A stretch of 64,000 nucleotides of DNA, from positions 45,524,734 through 45,588,733 of the forward strand of contig OY720350.1 of assembly GCA_963082975.1 (NCBI GenBank), written 5' to 3'. The position numbers and the translations under genes are program-made. Every line of letters starts with the position of its first letter. The first letter of the stretch is position 1. This DNA comes from Labia minor (lineage: Eukaryota > Arthropoda > Insecta > Dermaptera > Spongiphoridae). This document shows, piece by piece, positions 38,302 to 49,888 of the stretch. Below the pieces are notes generated by a model, which did not search any database, was not told where the DNA came from, and was given only the letters and a program-made list of their open reading frames with translations.

Positions 38302-40453
38302 ACTATTAGAAAGAGAAAAACACCTTACATTGGCTATGAAACACCGTAATTATGCACCTATTTAATTGAAATCACGTGACAAACAAAAAATTTATGCGTT
38401 TTAAGAAAGTTGTGCAAAATAGGCTGATTTGAGTTAGCAGGTTTGCAATCTAAGCCGACGATATATTTTTTTTTTTATGAATTCTAACAATATTTATGAA
38501 AATTTTAAAAAATACAATGTTAAGAAATAAATACAAACAAAACTAATTTTTTAAGCATACAAGTTTTATTTGGATGAAACCTGGCAGAGCAGCAAGTTTC
38601 TCAAAATTTGGCAAATATCAACTTAATATATTTTATATATATATATTATTTTTGATCAAAGAATAAAAAAATTAAAATATATAATATGTTTGTAATAAAG
38701 TGCTAAAAAATGGGAAAAAAATTATATATTATTAATTATATAGTCAAATACTAAAATATAGAAAGGTTAAATCAATAATATATTTATATATATGTTCTTA
38801 GATATATGAAAGATATGTTAGTTTTAATTATTATAATAATATTAATAAAAAAATTGTAAATTTATAACTTCAATTAAAATAAATACTTCATTTTGGAATG
38901 GATATGAGAGGAGGGGGAGGTAGAGGCGAAATTTGGGTAGAGTAGAGTAGTCTATGAGTAAACGGTGTTTTGAGAAAGGGAAGCCCTAGGATAATAAGTA
39001 TATAAATAATCGGGATAAGAAAAATATAAATATAAAAGATGTAATAACATATAAGATGATTATGATCTAAAATTATTTTTTAATAAATTTAAAAATAATA
39101 TTTTGGGTAGCGAGTAGATTCTTTTCTATAAACCCATTATAAAAGAATTCTATTTCATGGATTGGCGTCCCTGCCCTCACGTGAGCTCATGATTTCTTCT
39201 AAATCCCTCTTCTACCTGGAGGAATCATGTCCTTTACCCATTGACACCTTTCCATCCATTCCCTTACTCTTACTCTCTCCCCCCTCCCCTGATCATTCAA
39301 AAAATCAAATTTATTTGGATGAAGGAGAATACCTAGCATAGCTTCATTAAAAAGAAAAAAAATTGAAATCTTGTCTCTTATAGGAGACTCTAAAGAGTCT
39401 CCTATATATATTTGAATCAACCCCCCGAAGGGGGGTTGATTCAAATATATCCAGATTACGTCAATTCTCCGATTAGCAAAACCCGGTATATTCACGAGTG
39501 AGACATGTCTTATGTGCCTCTGAGAGGACCCACCTCTCCTACGCTTCATATTAGTAAAAACTTGGAACTCATATTTATAGTACGTTTTGGAAAATTAGAA
39601 AAATCAATCAAATCAATGTTTCTCATTTTATTAAAATTTTTGACTAAATCTTGTAAATTGTGACCAAGACCAATCCATTGACCATAATTTTAGCCAGATT
39701 CTAAATAAAATTGATTTTTTGTATCATTAAATGGAAATTTTTAATTAATTTTAAAATTGGTTTATTTTTACAGTTCAACAAAAATCTTGCCTCATAACAA
39801 CAGATAAAACCTATACGAATAGATTCATCATGAAACGTAGATTCATTTTCACTAATATTATATAATTTTATGGTGCTTCGTTGATTAAATATTAATTATT
39901 GAATTTTGACAGATTAAAAACATTTGCCGCCATGTTGAACCCCCCCGCCACCTCTTCACTCCCCCCACCCACCCTCCCTCCTGGCCAGCCTGCTTGCCTG
40001 TCGGTGTGCTTCGAGCGCAATCAGTTCCCATTCCCTTTCCAGTCGAAGACGTTGACCGGCGTCACCACCGAAATCATCCCTCGATCAAGAATTCATTGTA
40101 AATTTATTTATTCCTATTAATTTAAATGAAGTTTAATAAATTTTAGAAAGGATTCAAATAAAAATTTAATTTTATAAAATATAGATTTTTAACTTTTTAC
40201 TGATATATTAATTATATATATTTAATAAATTTCGCCCTCACCACCAATGCTTTGCTCCTCGGTGACCTTGAAGGCGACAGCATAGCAATCTCTTGCTTAC
40301 CCCCATTGGATGAGATTCAACTGCCTTTGACTTTATTTTCAAAATAAATTATATTATTTCCCCTTCGTTAAATGAAATTATATACAAATTAATTATACTA
40401 CGAATTATACGACAAATAAATTAATACGAATTATTTTAACAAATCGATTTAAT
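38302..40453 (+). repeat. Dispersed 2.1-kb segment C, copy 2
   Basis: Second copy of 21682-23778, about 2150 bp, in the same orientation. It has an extra GC-rich stretch around 39935-40035. The open frames over it (38144-38365, 39199-39549, 39899-40120) are not shared in the other copy and run through hairpins, so I do not call genes. In the best-looking coding-like block (40040-40100) most differences between copies change amino acids. Confidence 0.75.
39379..39450. repeat. Tandem perfect hairpins in segment C, copy 2
   Basis: Same two hairpins as at 22795-22866. Hairpin 1 has the same stem but loop AA instead of TT. Hairpin 2 has T-A replaced by C-G (39418 with 39438), keeping the 21-bp stem perfect. 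Confidence 0.85.
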
Positions 40454-41371
40454 ATTCATTATATATTATTAACAATTTTTTTTTAAATGATTTTGTATAT
40501 TATTAATAACTTTATTACTTAATAATAATCAAATTATTTTATTTTATTTTTATTTATATAATCAATCTCCGTTGGAACGCTCACCCTTTGGTCATTTTAA
40601 TCCGTCTATTATTTTTAAACCTAAAGAAGAAATATAAATTATTCCAATAAGTCGACGAATTATTTTAAATTATCTTTTCCAGCGCCATCCAACTTTTTTT
40701 TCTCTCCATAATACTCTCAAGCTCATCCTTTCATTTCAAAATTAAATTACTTTTTATCTTCATATATGTATTACTCTTTTGTAATTAATATTCTAATTTA
40801 TCTTATGAGTTCATTTAATTTATTTTTATCAGCATAAATCATTCAATAATGATGTGGTAAAATAAAGAATGTTTCGAGGGAGAAAACTTTTTCTTTAAGA
40901 TCTTTATTTTATTTTTTTTAATAAAAATGACAAAACGAATTGATATTAATCCTGTTTCATCAGTGTATGGCACGAATTTTTATGGATTATCTTTTATGAT
41001 GTTCCCCATTTTCAATTAACCTCTTTTTAAAGATTTATTTCAATATATTTCTTTAAAATGAAGAGAAGAAGGGGTAAACCTATAAAACAATTTTATTGTT
41101 ATGACTTTAATAATATATTTATTCACCTGAATTTATTATTATTCATTCAAAAGGATTGAATTCATTCATATAGAAACATAATCACCTGATAAATAATTCG
41201 AGGGAATTTCATTTATGTTTTATTAATATAATTAACAAAGGATTCACTATAAATGGATTTAAATTTAAATTACTATATAAATATAAAAATCAAGTTTTCT
41301 TTAAATATATTTTTTATATTTTTTTTTTATTTATATTTTTTTATCATTAATATTGATTTCTTTTAATATAA

Positions 41372-41866
41372 CAGGTAGGCTGGAAAGTTCGTAGGGTGAC
41401 ACATACACTTGTTTAAAATCCATATTTTTTTTAGTTAGCCCTAACCTTGAAAAGACGAGTGTATAAATATGACAGCTGTTGCACAATTAGTATCGGAGTT
41501 CTAGAATTTTTTGTGAAAGAACTTTTGTACACCAAGACAATGCACCATGTCACAAATCAATGAAAACGATGACGAAATTACAAGAATTGCGTTTCGAATT
41601 GCTTCCGTATCCACCGTATTCTCCAGATCTGCCCCCTAGCGACTTTTAAAAGGATTGGCGGAATGTTCCGATGAAGAGGTGATCGCCGATACTGAAGCCT
41701 TTTGAGGTTAAACAAATCATATTATAAAAATGGTGTCGAAGAATTATATGACCACTATAATCGCTGTATCGCCCTCGAAGGGAACTATATTTTTTAATTA
41801 AAACAAATTATATCGAAAAAAAAATTTTTTTCTATACTAGCCTACGAACTTTTCAACCCACCCGTT
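41372..41866 (+). mobile_element. Internally deleted mariner with transposase remnant
   Basis: Inverted ends (ggtaggctggaaagttcgta at the left, complementary ggg..tgaaaagttcgtagg at the right) enclose about 490 bp. Inside, from about 41527, a frame reads VHQDNAPCHKSMKTMTKLQE, then LLPYPPYSPDLPPSDF before a stop. HQDNAP.H and YSPDLxPSDF are signatures of the mariner DD34D catalytic core (second and third acidic residues). The N-terminal half is missing, so it is dead. Confidence 0.8.
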
Positions 41867-42518
41867 ATCATATCTATTATTTTGTTAAATATACAAATGA
41901 AAATATTTGTTAAAATCAACACATTTTTTAAAATAATCAATTATTATAAAATTTTAAAATCGATTCTTATTATAATAGAAACATTAAAAAATATTTACCA
42001 TTCTTGTCATTTAATAACTGAAAAAAAAACTTAGCACTTGTTAACGATAATGTGAAATAAATTAGGATCGTGAATGAGAGATTCTCCAATGTATCCAATC
42101 CAGTTTATCTAAGAGATCATCCTGACACTCTACTTTTCATTTGGACTTTGAATCCAAGAAGACGGATGAACCCGCATTGGACCAGACGAAAACAATTTAT
42201 CTCTATTAGAACCAGCTACGGGTTCAAAATAAGAGAAAACAGAGTTTCTTCGAAATTACTTCGAACCTGTCAGACACTGATTATCTAAAGTTTTAATTTA
42301 TAAAATTGATTTCAATTAAATATATTATATTTGAATTCAAATGATATTGAAAAATTTTCAAGTATAATCAAAATATGAATTAGGGTAAACGTAAATTTTC
42401 ATAAAAAAAAAACACAAAAGTGAGAATTGCAACAAAACAAGTGCTAACACATATTGTATAACTATTTTTAATAATCACTATAACATAAATATTCGGTTAA
42501 TGTATATTTAAATATGTT

Positions 42519-43166
42519 TTTACCGACCGACGATAGTAAGGGAGGTATTGTTTTCACACCAAATTTCACATGTGGAGATTTTTACATATCTCCACGAATC
42601 ATGCATTTTCTTAACAGAAAAAAGTATTTTTAGCATGATGTCTGTCCGTCCGTCTGTCCGTCCGTCTGTCCGTATAGATGTGTACAGCCTGAACGGCTTA
42701 ACGGATTTTGATGAAATTTGGTATATTTACTTAATGCATCAGTGGGATGAATTGATCAACTTTTGGTGCAAATCCGGAAACCGGAAGTGGTAGTATTAGC
42801 GATCGACGATAGGAAGGAAAGGGTTATTTTCACACCAAATTTCACATAAGGAGAGTTTTTTACATATCACCTCGAATGTATTGGTTTTATCCTCGGGAAA
42901 AATCATCTTCATTATGTTTTTCTTAATTTAAAATTATATGACGTCACCCAGCCCTTCATGACATTACAACCTCGGGTAACGCCGGCAACGCCGGCTACCT
43001 CAGCTATATATTATAAATAAAATAAAATTAAAAATATTTATGTTATATCCATATCTGTTTTTTATTACATTAATAGATATATTAAAATTATTTGAAATTG
43101 TTTCTGTAGCTGGAAATTAATTTATTTCAAACCGTCGGTCGGTTCGGACCTGGCCACAGGTCAACT
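42519..43166 (+). repeat. Family A repeat, copy 4
   Basis: Starts ACCGACCGACGATAG and ends CCGTCGGTCGGTTCGG plus the tail. Unlike other copies, the place where they read cacagcctggtctt holds a GC-rich hairpin (gccggc-aac-gccggc, about 42981-42995) followed by ctacctcagctat, which looks like a Helitron-type terminus inserted or exchanged there. Confidence 0.75.
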
Positions 43167-43254
43167 TATTTTATATTGTTTTCTAAACATACTTTTAGTT
43201 CTAGTATTTGACCATATTTTGATCCAGTAATTGTCCATCACCTAAATTGAGTTT

Positions 43255-43740
43255 AAAATAAATAATTGTAAATAAAATGTTGAAGAAGACCCTAGGAGAA
43301 GAAGCATACATCAGGGATAGGACACTGAGCAGAAAAGTGAGAGAAACCTGGGCAAGAATTCGATGTGGTTATTCGTGCCTAGAGGGAAGATCTGGAGGAA
43401 GAAGATGCAGGCTTTGCAAAAAGGAAGAGGAGTATCCAGAACACATTTTGAAGTGCCCAGAGCTGGTCGGAAGATTACCAGCGAGCCTGAAGGAAGGATG
43501 GGAGATAAGTAAAGAGGCTCTAGTAAACAACCTTACGAAGGGCCGGGAAAAAAAAATTATAACAAGATGGAGTTTCTGGGAACATCTAGTGGAAGAGGAA
43601 GAAAAGGAAGAAGATAATTCCAGAAAATTCGTTTTTATTGATTTGAGTATTAATAATTGTTGTACTTTATTTTTGTAATATGTTAAAAAAGTAGACCAAA
43701 GACCAAACCGGACAAGGTTGGAATAAATAAATAAATAATT
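43255..43740 (+). pseudogene. LINE 3' end with an intact C-terminal ORF
   Basis: A 133-codon open frame (43277-43678) reads ETWARIRCGYSCLEGRSGGR, then RRCRLCKKEEEYPEHILKCP and a charged tail. The C-x2-C...H-x4-C arrangement resembles the terminal zinc-knuckle-like motif of some LINE ORF2 proteins (LOA/I-type), commonly seen in insects. The start Met is only the first ATG after the truncation point. A 3' tail of TAAA repeats (aataaataaataaata, about 43723-43737) supports a retrotransposed, 5'-truncated copy. It could be expressed only by chance. Confidence 0.6.
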
Positions 43741-43790
43741 GGAATAAAATGCTCTAAGGATTGGTTTTATTAATATTAATATATATATAT

Positions 43791-44397
43791 TGTAGGAAAG
43801 TTTTTTTTCTTCTTTCTTCTTTTATCTTCTTTAAAGGTAGATCTTCATAAATGATAATTCAGAAAATTGGGTGCATAAATCCTTTTAATAAAATATTACA
43901 TAAATGTAGCAAAAATTCATAAAACATAAAATGCTTGCTTAACATAAACGTGAGTAAACCAATAGTAGAAGTGATCATAACATAATCAAGGCTTGGTCAT
44001 AACTTGGTCATAACATGGTCATAACTGATTGAATATCGATACATGTCCGTTTTTAAATAGTAGCTAGGCATGTTCAATCTTGTCGCTCATTGGCTGGTTT
44101 TACAGCCAAGCATAGCTTTTACATTTTCTATTATACTTATTAATACATAAATGTATAAACTTAATGTATTAATCTTAGTCTAAATATAAGTTCTTCTAAT
44201 TAAATATTTAACATAAATCCGTTCTCATCTGTGATTGGCTCAACTGGATTCACTTGTTCTAAAAACCTTGTTCCGTTCTTTGCAAAAATTGGACGCAATT
44301 GGATGTGAGCGCCATCTTTTCAACACACTTGTTCTTTTCAGAACAAACCTCCATATAATATCATCAAAAACATACATTTTTATTAAAATTTCCTACA
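43791..44397. mobile_element. Possible solo LTR
   Basis: A 607-bp segment beginning TGTAGGAAAG and ending TTTCCTACA, with inverted 9-bp ends of the TG..CA type, set in TA repeats so a target duplication cannot be judged. The inside holds a short repeated ttggtcataac (about 43990-44030). The end motifs suit an LTR; a DNA transposon with short inverted repeats is the alternative. Confidence 0.45.

Positions 44398-44404
<7 letters not shown>

Positions 44405-44442
<38 letters not shown>
44405..44442. repeat. (AT)n microsatellite
   Basis: Longest TA run in the window, about 19 units, next to the possible solo LTR. Confidence 0.95.
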
Positions 44443-44447
<5 letters not shown>

Positions 44448-44807
44448 CTTATAAATTATTTTAATTATTCTTTATATTTAAACTTCTTATCAAGAATTAG
44501 TTAACATTTTTTGTTTTGCTAATTGCTCGAGGTGCCTACCCTAAATTTTTGTAATTTTCCAATATGTTTTATATAAAGGAATATAAAGTGCGCCAATAAT
44601 CACATAACAATACTACAAATTAATCTACAAATCTAGTTCTATGAGATTGTGAATTTGTCTGTGAATGTTGTCTCATTTTCGCGATATGCTTTAATATTAT
44701 TAATTAATTTTATTTTAATTTTTAAATTGACTTATCAAATATGTCAGTTCGTGATTATTAAATTAAACATATCGCGCTATAAAAAATGAAATGGTTTAAT
44801 TTTTACC

Positions 44808-45440
44808 GACCGACGATAGTAATGGAGATATTGTTTTCACACCAAATTTCACATGTGGAGATTTTTACATATCTCCACGAATCATGCATTTTCTAAACAG
44901 AAAAAAGTATTTTTAGCATGATGTCTGTCCGTCCGTCTGTCCGTCCGTATAGATGTGTACAGCCTGAACGGCTCAACCGATTTTGATGAAATTTGGTATA
45001 TTTACTTAATGCATCACTGGGATGAATTGATCAACTTTTGGTGCAAATCCGGAAACCGGAAGTGGTAGTATTAGCGATCGACGATAGGAAGGGAAGGGTT
45101 ATTTTCACACCAAATTTCACATAAGGAGATTTTTTTATATATCACCACGAATCATACACTTTGTATTGGTTTTATCCTCGGGAAAATCATATTTATTAGT
45201 TTTTTCTTGATTTAAAATTATATGACGTCATCCAGCCATTCATGACGTCACAGTCTGGTCTTACATATATATTATAAATAAAATAAAATTAAAAATGTTT
45301 ATATTTATTATTTATGTATCCATATCTGTTTTTTATTACATTAATAGATATATTAAAATTATTTGAAATTGTTTCTGTAGCTGGAAATTAATTTACTTCA
45401 AACCGTCGGTCGGTTCGGACCTGGCCACAGGTCAACTTAT
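44808..45440 (+). repeat. Family A repeat, copy 5
   Basis: Full-length, very similar to copy 4 but with the standard inner sequence and both ACCGACCGACG ends. Confidence 0.75.
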
Positions 45441-46395
45441 TTAATATTAATTTAAAAAAATCCTTTAGATTTCATTATACTATACTTTTATTTAAGGATT
45501 CACATGAATCAATTTCCATGTTTTCGATTGGATAAACTAAACACCCATCTTCTGGATCCAAAGATCTATATCATTGAACAATTTAATTCTTAATCCATCA
45601 ACTAACCACCCAAGCGTATCCATCATTCATTTCGTTGCATGTTTAACTTTCTTATGTATGAATATTATTTAATCAGTTTATCACTTCGATCGCTCATTTC
45701 TCCAAAATAAATTTTCTATTCTTGTTATTAAACGTTTCTTGAAATTAAACAAATCTTTATCAAGGCATTTAAGTAAAGAGATTGTATAATCGGATTTCCC
45801 TTTGCGAATTTGATGGAAGGAGAAGGGCTTTTATTAATGACATCCAAGTGCTATAGCCCATTTGCCAAGCTTACTAGACTCATCTACCTTGCAATTAGAA
45901 TATTAATTGAAGCCAATCAGTAAGCGGTCAGTAAATTGTACATACCTACTAGTATCAAGTATTGATTTTTGCTGATAAACAAAATTTGAACTAATTGATT
46001 AATTTGATTAGAATCAAGTTGACAGGGAATGGAAGCGGAAAGTGGTAGAATATTTCCAGTAGGGGGGAGGGGGGTGGAAATATGATCGATCATTAAACGA
46101 TTTTACAATAAATTGTTGTGCATTTGTCTAATCAAACATACCTATATTTTAAACTACTTTTATTTATTCTGTGATTGTAATTTAAACAAAAAGCACTCAA
46201 TCAAATTAAATTTGAATATTACTCAAATATATATAAATTTGTGTTTAAAGCATTATTAAACATATAGGGATAGAATTTAGACAAGGAAAATGTTATTAAA
46301 ATTTAACGAACTGATCATATTGTAATTTGAAAAGCTTTTTTATTAAAGTAACAAAAAATATAAAGATTATTTATATTTAAAATTAATTATTTATA

Positions 46396-47200
46396 CGAAG
46401 GCAGATCACTAAGTCTGTGACTTTTTGAATATCCCGTCTCTTAAATGAAATAACAACACTGCTCCTGTTATAAGACAACTATCAGCTGACTTTTGTCGGA
46501 ATTTGAAAAAGCAGGATCTTTTAGTTTTTGTTTGACATCAATTAATAGCAGTCTACCTTATGATTTAAGAAGAAAATAGAAAAAAATGAAATTACATAAA
46601 AATCCATGAATTGCTCCCTCATCCGCCCTATTCTCCGAAATTAGCCCCGAATGACTCTTCTTGATTCCAAATCTGAAAAAATGGCTCGGCAGAAATAGAT
46701 TTGACCCCAACGATGATATCATCTCACAAACAAATACCTATTTTGGCGGGAGTAATGTTTGAATTAAAATAAGAAGATGTTTGATTTTAATTATTTAATG
46801 AGAAAAATAATAAAATTTATTAATTAAAATGCACTAAAAACATATAATATTTAATTCCAGTGATTCTATTTTAAGATAAACGACAAAATAATAAAAGAAT
46901 TTTGAGTTGACTTTTAGTATAAATAAAAAGATTCTTTAATAAAAATTTTCATATTTTTTTTAGTTAATTTCTAATTTCTTTAAAAAACACTTATATATTA
47001 TTTTTGATTTATTATTTATTTCAATTAAATAAATTATTATATTGTTTTATATAAATTAATTAAATTCGAGATCACTAAGTCCGTGACTTTTTGAATGAAA
47101 CACTGTTTTTTTATAAAAAATTAATTTATTTTTCAACGGAGCTCTATAAACTTCGTCCAACGTTTCTCCAATATTTTTATCCCTTCCAATAAATAAGATA
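46396..47200. pseudogene. Mariner remnants, two left ends and a catalytic-core scrap
   Basis: The end motif cactaagtctgtgactttttg occurs at about 46406, and nearly identically at about 47070 in the same orientation, so these are two copies or a rearranged one. At about 46608-46745 a broken frame reads PHPPYSPKLAPNDSS..NLKKWLGRNRFDPNDD..QTNTYF-like sequence, typical of mariner C-termini. Several frameshifts. Confidence 0.65.
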
Positions 47201-47328
47201 TTTTAAAAAAAAAATTATAAATAATAATTAAATTACCTATATTTAAGTATGTATTAAAATGTTTGTACATATTTAAATATAAGTAAATGAATATATTTTA
47301 TATTTAATAAAGGAATATTTATTATTTA

Positions 47329-48327
47329 CTAGCTGATCAGAGCGCCTTCGGCGATCTTCTCATCTAGACGGGGGCTCCGCCCCCTATACCCCCGAAGTAA
47401 TACATAGTATTTCGTTGAAAGTCTGTATGTAAAAGGTTTTCATCCATTTTGTTGCAATCAGTATATTACATTATATTATCATATCTTTTTGGGTTCTTAT
47501 TTAAAAGATATTTTAATTTTATCAGTAAATTAATTATATATTACTATTGTATTTGTTATTTCAATCTATCTATCACTGTGGCTCTACGGATCTCGAAAGT
47601 AACCCCCCAAGTATCCCAATCCTGAGCTATAACCATTATATATAACTCCTATCCTGTCTATCTGTCCCACGTCCCTTCCTACATTGTCCACTCACCACGT
47701 TCTTGGTCTTCCCAATCACACAGGACGTTTCCCAATCGGTTTTTCCAAATATATTTCGCCGATCTTTAATCTACCAATGACCCCTTCCCATCCCAGCCTT
47801 CTCTATTTTATAACCTTAATAACCTTAACTATATCTGGAGATGCATAGAGGTCATGCAATCCCTCGTTATGCCATCTCCGCCATAGCCCGGTGATCCCAT
47901 CTTCCCATATAATACAACAGGCAAAATAATTGTTTTAAATATTTCAATTTTCATCCATTTTGATAAAAGTTTTGATGAGTTAAACCTCTTTACTGTATGA
48001 TAACAGACGTTACCCGATTGCGACCTTGATTTAAATTCTTATCCAATATTATTATCCTTTGTAATTATAGAATCTAAGTATTTATATTTTTCTACATTTT
48101 GTATGTTAAGACTTTGTGTGTTAATAATGTTTTTCTCTCTTACTAAATATTTTGTTTTATCCCTATTAATTTCAATCCCCATCTTATTTCCTGCCTCAAT
48201 TCCATCATACATTACGTGTATACAAAAGTGTCGGTTGTAAGAAATTCCTTTTTTTTTGTTTCTATGACAGCAAAAAAGTAAACAAATTACATACATACAA
48301 ACAAACACTCTCCTTTATATATATAGA
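47329..48327 (-). mobile_element. Complete Helitron carrying a LINE fragment
   Basis: It runs, on the minus strand, from TCTATATATATAAAGG next to a host A (48328) to CTAG at 47329 next to a host T: 999 bp with both termini. The terminal hairpin is weakened (gcgccttcggcgatc). About 47570-48200 is a decayed RTE-like LINE C-terminus in the same orientation. The same LINE block follows the same Helitron end at 28367 and 60816, so the LINE DNA travelled inside the Helitron. An 89-codon remnant at 48039-48308 (..GIEINRDKTKYLV..) fits an RT-thumb region. Confidence 0.7.
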
Positions 48328-48865
48328 TTAATTAATTATTAATTATTAAAAATAATTTTAAAATATTTATTTATTTATTTATTTTAATTTATAAAATTAT
48401 AGTAAATTATTTATCGTTATTATCATTAATGCAGGTTTATTATGTTTCTACAAACCCTATTAAGTAAAGAGATTATTACTCTGCCTTCATGTCTATTCGT
48501 GATTCCTGAAAACCTTTGCTGGGAAAATCATGTCATCAATCCTTCATCTCTCTTAACAATCTTATTTCTAAAAGCCAATTCAAAATGAATCTAATTTATT
48601 TATACAAAGAAAAATGTAATCATATTTAACTTTTAAGACTTCAATATTATAAGTATTACATTATATGTATACACTATGTCTCTCTTTTTTACTAGAAAAG
48701 TCTTCTGCTTCCGGATGTGTAATATGTTACTACTGTCTCCTGTATCTAACCACAGTAATTTTTCAATAAATGAAATATAAATATAAAGATAAAATTTTTA
48801 AAAAGATGCATCGTTAGGTTAACTTACTAATATTAGGATTTATTATTCAACGATAATTCTATAAT

Positions 48866-49080
48866 TCATAGATATAGGTGGGATACGGTGGGCAGGACAC
48901 GGGGCTAGAATGGGAGAAGATAGAATGGCAAAAAATATATTGGTAGGGAGACCGAGTGGGAAACGTACACTTGGAAGACCAAGGACACGGTGGGTGGATT
49001 ATGTGGGAAAGGATGAGAGAGGATAGGGACTGGAAGGTTGTGGCTCAGAATAGGAATACTTGGAGGGGTGTGGTGTGCTA
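48866..49080 (+). pseudogene. RTE-like LINE C-terminal fragment
   Basis: Plus-strand sequence for the basic C-terminal block (RWAGHxARMGEDRM-like, then GRPSGKRTLGRPRTRW-like) ending at about 49080. It is directly fused to a jockey-type fragment. The minus-strand ORF over it is a shadow. Confidence 0.65.
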
Positions 49081-49081
49081 G

Positions 49082-49360
49082 CGAATCCAATATAAGTAAG
49101 ATTCAAAGAGTGCAATCCAAGATACTCAGATGAAAAGCAAACGCTCCATGGTACTTTACAAACACAAGTTTTCCCAGTGACCTTCTAGTCCCCTCAGTTA
49201 GAGAAGTAATTCTTCATAGATTCATTAGACATACACAAAAACTTGAAAATCATCCAAACACATCTGCCATTCCACTCCTAGAAAACAGTGAAGTGACCAA
49301 AAGGTTGAGGCTCAATTCAATTTCAATTTCGAGGTCCCCTTCTAAATATTTTTATTAGGA
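49082..49360 (+). pseudogene. Jockey-like LINE C-terminus fragment
   Basis: Reads SNISKIQRVQSKILR, a stop, then NAPWYFTNTSFPSDLLVPSV, REVILHRFIRHTQKLENHPN and TSAIPLL..LR. The NAPWYxxN..LHxDLxxPxV..xI order and HPN...LL ending are typical of jockey-clade reverse-transcriptase ORFs. One in-frame stop, truncated on the left by the RTE-like fragment. Confidence 0.75.
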
Positions 49361-49542
49361 CTGCTAGGAAATTGTAATTAAAAAGTTGCTGAGATCAGAT
49401 TGTATTAATTATGTGAAAATGGAAAGTTATTAATTCAACAATTTACCCCTGAATATGTACACGAATTTTCATGCCAATCCAAGAATATAACAGATTTCAT
49501 ACTTATAACCATCATTTTTTTAAAACTTTTGCTTCATTTATT

Positions 49543-49629
49543 TTTTTTTTTAATTTCATTTCATTTAAATTAATGTAGGTTATTTAATCCAATTCAAATT
49601 ACGAGATAGTCGAGTGGAGACACTCCAGC
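49543..49629 (-). repeat. Family B repeat, end fragment
   Basis: Holds only the CTGGAGTGTCTCCACTCGAC end on the minus strand. It lies about 110 bp before the third arrestin exon. Confidence 0.65.
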
Positions 49630-49740
49630 TTTTTTTTGTGTTTCCTACTAAAAATGTATTAAAAAAATACATGTTCAAATTTAAATATGTTTCTCTTATT
49701 TTGTTCGCATATAATATATATTTTTTTTATTTTAAAACAG

Positions 49741-49888
49741 GAGGCTTTGATGAAACGCCTCGGGCCTAATGCTCATCCGTTTATAATGGAAGTGACCCCT
49801 CTCGCGCCCCCAAGTGTACAACTCGTCCCTGCCAAGGAATACAACGGTGCGCCGATTGGCACAAGCTATGACGTCCGGGCGTATGTTG
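49741..49888 (+). CDS. Arrestin, third visible coding exon of the N-domain
   Basis: Forty-nine codons plus one base: EALMKRLGPNAHPFIMEVTP, LAPPSVQLVPAKEYNG, then APIGTSYDVRAYV. It is preceded by tttaaaacag and followed by a strong donor, gtaagt, leaving a phase-1 intron that splits a Gly codon. Arrestins have (Q)ERLxKKLGxNAxPFxF, PxSVxLQ and G(V)xYxVxxFxG at this place, so the match is position by position. In the family this segment forms the strands after the finger loop and ends just before the SETDRxHRR region. No exon for that next region, nor for the C-domain, was seen in the remaining 14 kb. Confidence 0.95.

Larger units (their letters stand above)
20605..49740 (+). other. Arrestin giant intron (29.1 kb)
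   Basis: Phase-0 intron from gtaaat to aaacag, about half of the window. It is a stack of transposon remnants, listed individually. Sub-stretches in which I see nothing defined: 24426-25399, 25600-26250, 27555-28300, 29240-30060, 33100-37515 (with a TA run at 33117 and a GC-richer block about 33230-33550 without a recognisable reading frame), 37790-38300, 40455-41370, 41870-42515, 45445-46390, 47200-47328, 48330-48865 and 49362-49540. No exon with arrestin similarity lies in between, consistent with exons 2 and 3 being directly joined. Confidence 0.85.

Noticed and set aside
39199..39549. 116-codon minus-strand ORF
   Set aside because: It runs through the two hairpins of segment C, and copy 1 does not keep the frame; no protein motif.
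39899..40120. 73-codon ORF with a proline-rich start and a conserved-looking tail (TGVTTEIIPRSR)
   Set aside because: Looked like an exon after ttccag, but four of the five differences in the shared 20-codon block between copies alter the amino acid, and the frame before it is not shared.
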